Source: JBKPNJ01 sp963695705
Lineage (GTDB): Bacteria > Actinomycetota > Actinomycetes > Propionibacteriales > Nocardioidaceae
DNA: 8,188 nucleotides
Direction: 5' to 3'
Assembly: GCA_963695705.1 (NCBI GenBank)
Contig: CAVOHB010000007.1
Coordinates: forward strand, 1 to 8,188
In this document: positions 5,778 to 8,188 of the stretch, in pieces
Layout of the letters: the number at the start of each line of letters is the position of its first letter
How positions within the stretch are numbered: position 1 is the first letter of the stretch
Translations under genes and position numbers: made by a program
Notes under the pieces: model-generated
Told to the model about the DNA's origin: nothing
The model's database searches: none
The model's input: only the letters and a program-made list of their open reading frames with translations

Positions 5778-6051
5778 ACCTGGGTACGTCCACCGCGAAC
5801 CGACCGCAGCGCCTCCACGTCGACCCACGAGCGGCACAGGCGCGCCACGTGGACCCGCACCGCGGCAGGGCTCAGCAAGAAGACGAATGCCTGAGCATGT
5901 CTCCCGAGACGTCCTCATGCAGCACGAGCGGCTGCTCCTAGTCGTCGGGACGGAGCGAGCGGATCACCGCGATCCTGGCGTCGGCCAGGAGGACGTCCGA
6001 TGCCGGAGCGGACCAGTCAGGTGGGTGCACGGCGGTCAGGGTCGGGACCGG
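5774..6051 (-). pseudogene. GNAT acetyltransferase (possibly fused acyl-CoA ligase type), decayed N-terminal fragment
   Basis: Directly after the M20 dipeptidase stop, in the same frame, the minus strand reads a proline-rich HPPDW start, then DVLLADARIAVIRSLRPDD, a TAG at 5938-5940, then EQPLVLHEDVSGDMLRH. Shifting frame near 5885-5893 it continues FVFLLSPAAVRVHVARLCRS, then WVDVEALRSVRGGR, ending TAG 5774-5776. The order matches the N-terminus of actinobacterial GNAT proteins (ADVLLADG..H.RPIRPDD...L..LHE..S...L.LRFFSPS), some of which are fused to an acyl-CoA ligase and acetylate lysines. One nonsense codon, one frameshift and loss of everything after about 90 residues make this a pseudogene. 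Third-base G/C bias persists throughout, so decay is probably recent. Its last stop overlaps the ThrE-family stop by two bases in convergent orientation. Confidence 0.65.
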
Positions 6052-7458
6052 TCATGCCCGGGTCTTGCTCGGTCGTGCGCCGGTTCTTCCGTGACTCGAC
6101 GCGTCGGCGGTGATGTTGGAGAGCTGGTGCAGGAGAAGCGTCTCGGCGAGGCAGACCCGTTCCCACTCGGCGAGGTGGAGTCCCTCGTTGGGGCTGTGGG
6201 CTCGGGTGTCCGGGTCCTCGACGCCGGTGACCAGGATGGCCGCGTGGGGGAACGCGCGGGCGAAGTCGTCGACGATCGGGATGGATCCACCTGTACCGAT
6301 GGTCAGCAGGTCTGTTCCCTCCCAGGCCTCGCTGAATGCGGCCCGGGCGGCGTCGAACGCAGGCCCGGTCGCATCGATCTGCACCGGTCGGCCGGGCGGG
6401 TAGCCCGGAGTGATGGTCAGCTGGGCGCCCCAGGACACGTGCTGCTCCAGATGCCGGCGCACGGCCCCGAACGCAGGCTCCGGGTCATCTCCCGGAGCCA
6501 GCCTCACTGAGACCATGGCCTTGGCGGTCGGGGCAAGGGTGTTGCTGGCCGCCGCCGTGCCCACCGCATCCAGCCCGATCACCGTCACCGCGGGCCGCGT
6601 CCACAACCGCTCCACAACGGAGCCGTCGCCGATCAGGTCCACCCCGTCGAGCACGCCGCCCTCGTCCCGCAGCCGGGCCTCGTCGTAGTCCAAGTCCGGC
6701 GCAGGACCAGACACCAGGCCTTCAACGGCGACGTTGCCCCGATCATCGTGGAGACTGGCCAACAACCTGGTCAGCACCATGAGCGCATCGGGGACGACGC
6801 CACCCCACATGCCCGAGTGCAGCGCATGGTCGAGCGTGCGGACCTCGACGTAGAAGTCGAACACGCCCCGCAGCGACGTGGTGAGCGCCGGAGAACCCAC
6901 GGCCCAGTTGCTGCTGTCCGCGATGACGATGACATCGGCACGCAGGTCGTCGTGATGTCGCTCGAGCAGCTGTCCGAGCGTCTCGGACCCGGACTCCTCC
7001 TCACCCTCGACGAACACGGTCACGCCGACCGGGAGCTGGTCGCCGTGGGCCCGGACGGCGGCCAGGTGGGCGGCGATGCCGGCCTTGTCGTCGGCGGCGC
7101 CCCTCCCGTAGAGGCGATCGCCACGCTCGGTCGGGATGAACGGAGGGCTGTCCCAGTCGGACTCGTCTCCCGCCGGCTGCACATCATGGTGCGCGTACAG
7201 GAGCACGGTTGGACATCCCACAGGCGCAGGCTTGCTCGCCAGCACGGCGGGCGCTGCGTCTCCGATCGCTACCAACCGGACATCGAAGCCTTCCTCGGCG
7301 AACAGGTCGGCAACTGCGGTCGCCGAGCGCCGCACGTCCGCAGCGTGCTCCGGGAGCAGGCTGACACTGGGAATCCTGACCAGGGACTCCAGGTCGGAGC
7401 GGACCGACGGAAGCAGCGCCCTGACGCGGCCCCGCAGGGCGGCCGAATCGATCTCCAC
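6052..7458 (-). CDS. M20-family dipeptidase (CNDP2-like metallopeptidase)
   Basis: This 468-residue cytoplasmic zinc enzyme should cleave dipeptides or related small amide substrates. The two-metal site is complete by comparison with human CNDP2: His90 and catalytic Asp92 (YAHHDVQPAG), bridging Asp123 (YGRGAADDKAG), catalytic Glu154 and ligand Glu155 (EGEEESGS), Asp181 (IADSSNW) and His421 (RAHSPNEG). The lid/dimer domain (about 195-320) carries His214 in ALHSGMWGG. Length is normal for the family. The GTG start at 7458 has only a weak upstream purine stretch (GAGG at 7460-7463), while TACGCT at 7464-7469 fits a -10 box 5 bases before it, so the transcript may be leaderless. The exact substrate is not predictable. 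The tail (about 450-468) is polar and not conserved. The 3' end runs into the GNAT remnant. Confidence 0.93.
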   Translation of the reverse strand: MEIDSAALRGRVRALLPSVRSDLESLVRIPSVSLLPEHAADVRRSATAVADLFAEEGFDVRLVAIGDAAPAVLASKPAPVGCPTVLLYAHHDVQPAGDESDWDSPPFIPTERGDRLYGRGAADDKAGIAAHLAAVRAHGDQLPVGVTVFVEGEEESGSETLGQLLERHHDDLRADVIVIADSSNWAVGSPALTTSLRGVFDFYVEVRTLDHALHSGMWGGVVPDALMVLTRLLASLHDDRGNVAVEGLVSGPAPDLDYDEARLRDEGGVLDGVDLIGDGSVVERLWTRPAVTVIGLDAVGTAAASNTLAPTAKAMVSVRLAPGDDPEPAFGAVRRHLEQHVSWGAQLTITPGYPPGRPVQIDATGPAFDAARAAFSEAWEGTDLLTIGTGGSIPIVDDFARAFPHAAILVTGVEDPDTRAHSPNEGLHLAEWERVCLAETLLLHQLSNITADASSHGRTGARPSKTRA

Positions 7459-7463
7459 GCCTC

Positions 7464-7499
7464 AGCGTACAACTCGTCGCCGAAACGGGAACCTCCCGT
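7464..7499 (-). promoter_or_regulatory. Candidate M20 promoter and interrupted palindrome
   Basis: On the minus strand TACGCT (7464-7469) resembles a -10 element 5 bases before GTG 7458, a spacing seen for leaderless transcripts. Upstream of it, ACGGGA (7485-7490) and TCCCGT (7494-7499) form an inverted repeat with a 3-base gap at about the -35 position, a possible regulator site in the divergent intergenic region. Confidence 0.3.
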
Positions 7500-7581
7500 C
7501 ATTCGGGCGAAGGCACCCAGCTCCCGCGGTCGGCATGGACTGGGCAGGTGACAACGCACCGGCCGCGGTCGACACTGATGA

Positions 7582-7631
7582 CGTGGCATGAGCAGCCACG
7601 ACAACCACCTAATCCTGCAAGGAAGACGGAC
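7582..7631 (+). promoter_or_regulatory. Hairpin and RBS before the conserved hypothetical gene
   Basis: CGTGGC (7582-7587) pairs with GCCACG (7595-7600) around a 7-base loop. AAGGAAGA (7619-7626) is the ribosome binding site that selects GTG 7632 over the in-frame GTG 7548 and ATG 7578, neither of which has a comparable site. Confidence 0.4.
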
Positions 7632-8111
7632 GTGACGACGAAGAGCGAGTTCTCGGAGGAGGAATGGGCACGGATCGTCCGCGCACCGTTCGTGGCGGGG
7701 TTGGCGATCTCCCTGGCCGACCCGGGCGGTCCATTCGAGGCGGCGAAGGAGACGATGGCGACGATGAAGTCCGCCACCAATCCACCGAGTCGGGAACAAC
7801 TCCTTGCCGAGGTGGCGCTCGAGGTCCAGGCGATGGCCCAGAACAGACAGCATCCGCTCAAGGGCTACCGGCCGACCAAGGGCGAACACCCCGGGAGGCA
7901 GGTGCTCGATGAGCTTCGCGAAGTCACCTCACTCGTGGCATCGAAGGCGACCGCCGACGAGGCTACGGCCTTCGGAGCCTGGTTGATCGCCAGTGCACAG
8001 GCCGCCGCCGAGGCGGCGAAGGATGGGGGCTTCATGGGTTTCGGAGCCAAGCAGGTCAGTGAGGGCGAACAAGCCATGCTCGACCAGGTCCGCGAGGCGG
8101 TCAGCCACTGA
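7632..8111 (+). CDS. Conserved protein of unknown function, all-helical
   Basis: The 159-residue product has no signal peptide or membrane segment and is predicted mostly helical. It starts FSEEEWARIVRAPFVAGLAI (7-26), continues with SLADPGGPFEAAKE, and ends with a conserved-looking block, WLIASAQAAAEAAKDGGF (117-134), then GFGAKQVSEGEQAMLDQVRE. This arrangement (FSEEEW..., AAK.GGF.GFG...VSE.E) is familiar from small uncharacterised proteins in many bacteria, including actinobacteria; no biochemical role is known to me. The GTG 7632 start is supported by AAGGAAGA upstream and by the MTTKSEFSEEEW N-terminus; starting at 7548 would add 28 low-complexity residues. It is divergent from the M20 dipeptidase gene, so the two may share regulation. 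Confidence 0.8.
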   Translation: MTTKSEFSEEEWARIVRAPFVAGLAISLADPGGPFEAAKETMATMKSATNPPSREQLLAEVALEVQAMAQNRQHPLKGYRPTKGEHPGRQVLDELREVTSLVASKATADEATAFGAWLIASAQAAAEAAKDGGFMGFGAKQVSEGEQAMLDQVREAVSH

Positions 8112-8136
8112 TTCCCCCGGGTCCCGTCGCCCGCAG

Positions 8137-8188
8137 TCAGGGCTCGTGCGGAGCGTTCAAGTCGCCGCCTGCGTGCAATCTCTCAAGG
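8137..8188 (-). CDS. Possible 3' end of a minus-strand gene cut by the window edge
   Basis: Reading in from the right edge on the minus strand, the last codons before TGA 8137-8139 are LERLHAGGDLNAPHEP, a plausible protein tail convergent with the upstream gene. Only 16 residues are visible, so no identification is possible and it may not be a gene. Confidence 0.2.
   Translation of the reverse strand, partial: LERLHAGGDLNAPHEP

Noticed and set aside
4857..5918. Minus-strand open frame of 353 codons opposite the thrE-like gene
   Set aside because: Composition is Gly/Arg/Glu-rich and low-complexity, as expected of an antisense shadow; the plus strand carries the ThrE_2 signature.
1..8188. CRISPR array, tRNA, insertion sequence or transposon ends
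   Set aside because: No regularly spaced repeats, no cloverleaf-like segment with a recognisable TTC-G-TC arm, and no transposase or terminal inverted repeat pair were seen by eye on either strand.

Overview
The window is GC-rich DNA with strongly G/C-biased third codon positions, GTG starts next to GGAGG-type ribosome binding sites, and protein families typical of high-GC Gram-positive bacteria. I place it in the Actinomycetota (inference from composition and families; no rRNA or tRNA is present to refine it). No CRISPR array, insertion sequence or tRNA was seen.

Layout from left to right: (1) 1-204, a leader with clustered GGTCC/GGACC boxes; (2) 214-672 (+), a small helix-turn-helix protein resembling phage small-terminase-like proteins; (3) 885-2402 (+), a complete YfcC-family membrane transporter; (4) 2652-2988 (-), the collapsed remains of a PepD-type aminoacyl-histidine dipeptidase, with a C-terminal fragment and probably the old start site but no middle; (5) 3184-4404 (-), an intact arginine deiminase (arcA) with all catalytic residues, and a perfect 24-bp palindrome about 145 bp upstream of its start; (6) 4573-5135, a stretch without an intact gene that holds several coding-looking fragments; (7) 5136-5777 (+), the C-terminal half of a ThrE-family threonine/serine exporter; (8) 5774-6051 (-), a decayed N-terminal piece of a GNAT-type acetyltransferase with a nonsense codon and a frameshift; (9) 6052-7458 (-), an intact M20-family dipeptidase; (10) 7632-8111 (+), a conserved uncharacterised helical protein, divergent from the dipeptidase.

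The intact genes fit amino-acid and peptide use: a dipeptidase releases amino acids, arginine deiminase turns arginine into citrulline and ammonia, and a YfcC/ArcD-like carrier could move amino acids across the membrane. The usual partners of arginine deiminase (ornithine carbamoyltransferase, carbamate kinase) are not in the window, so a complete ATP-yielding pathway cannot be claimed here. The most notable property is gene decay. Three recognisable gene remnants (pepD, thrE-like, GNAT) and up to three unidentified fragments lie around arcA and the M20 gene, which have stayed intact. I did not find convincing evidence of a new multi-gene system. The best leads are the arcA palindrome, the pattern of decay, and the orphan phage-like protein.
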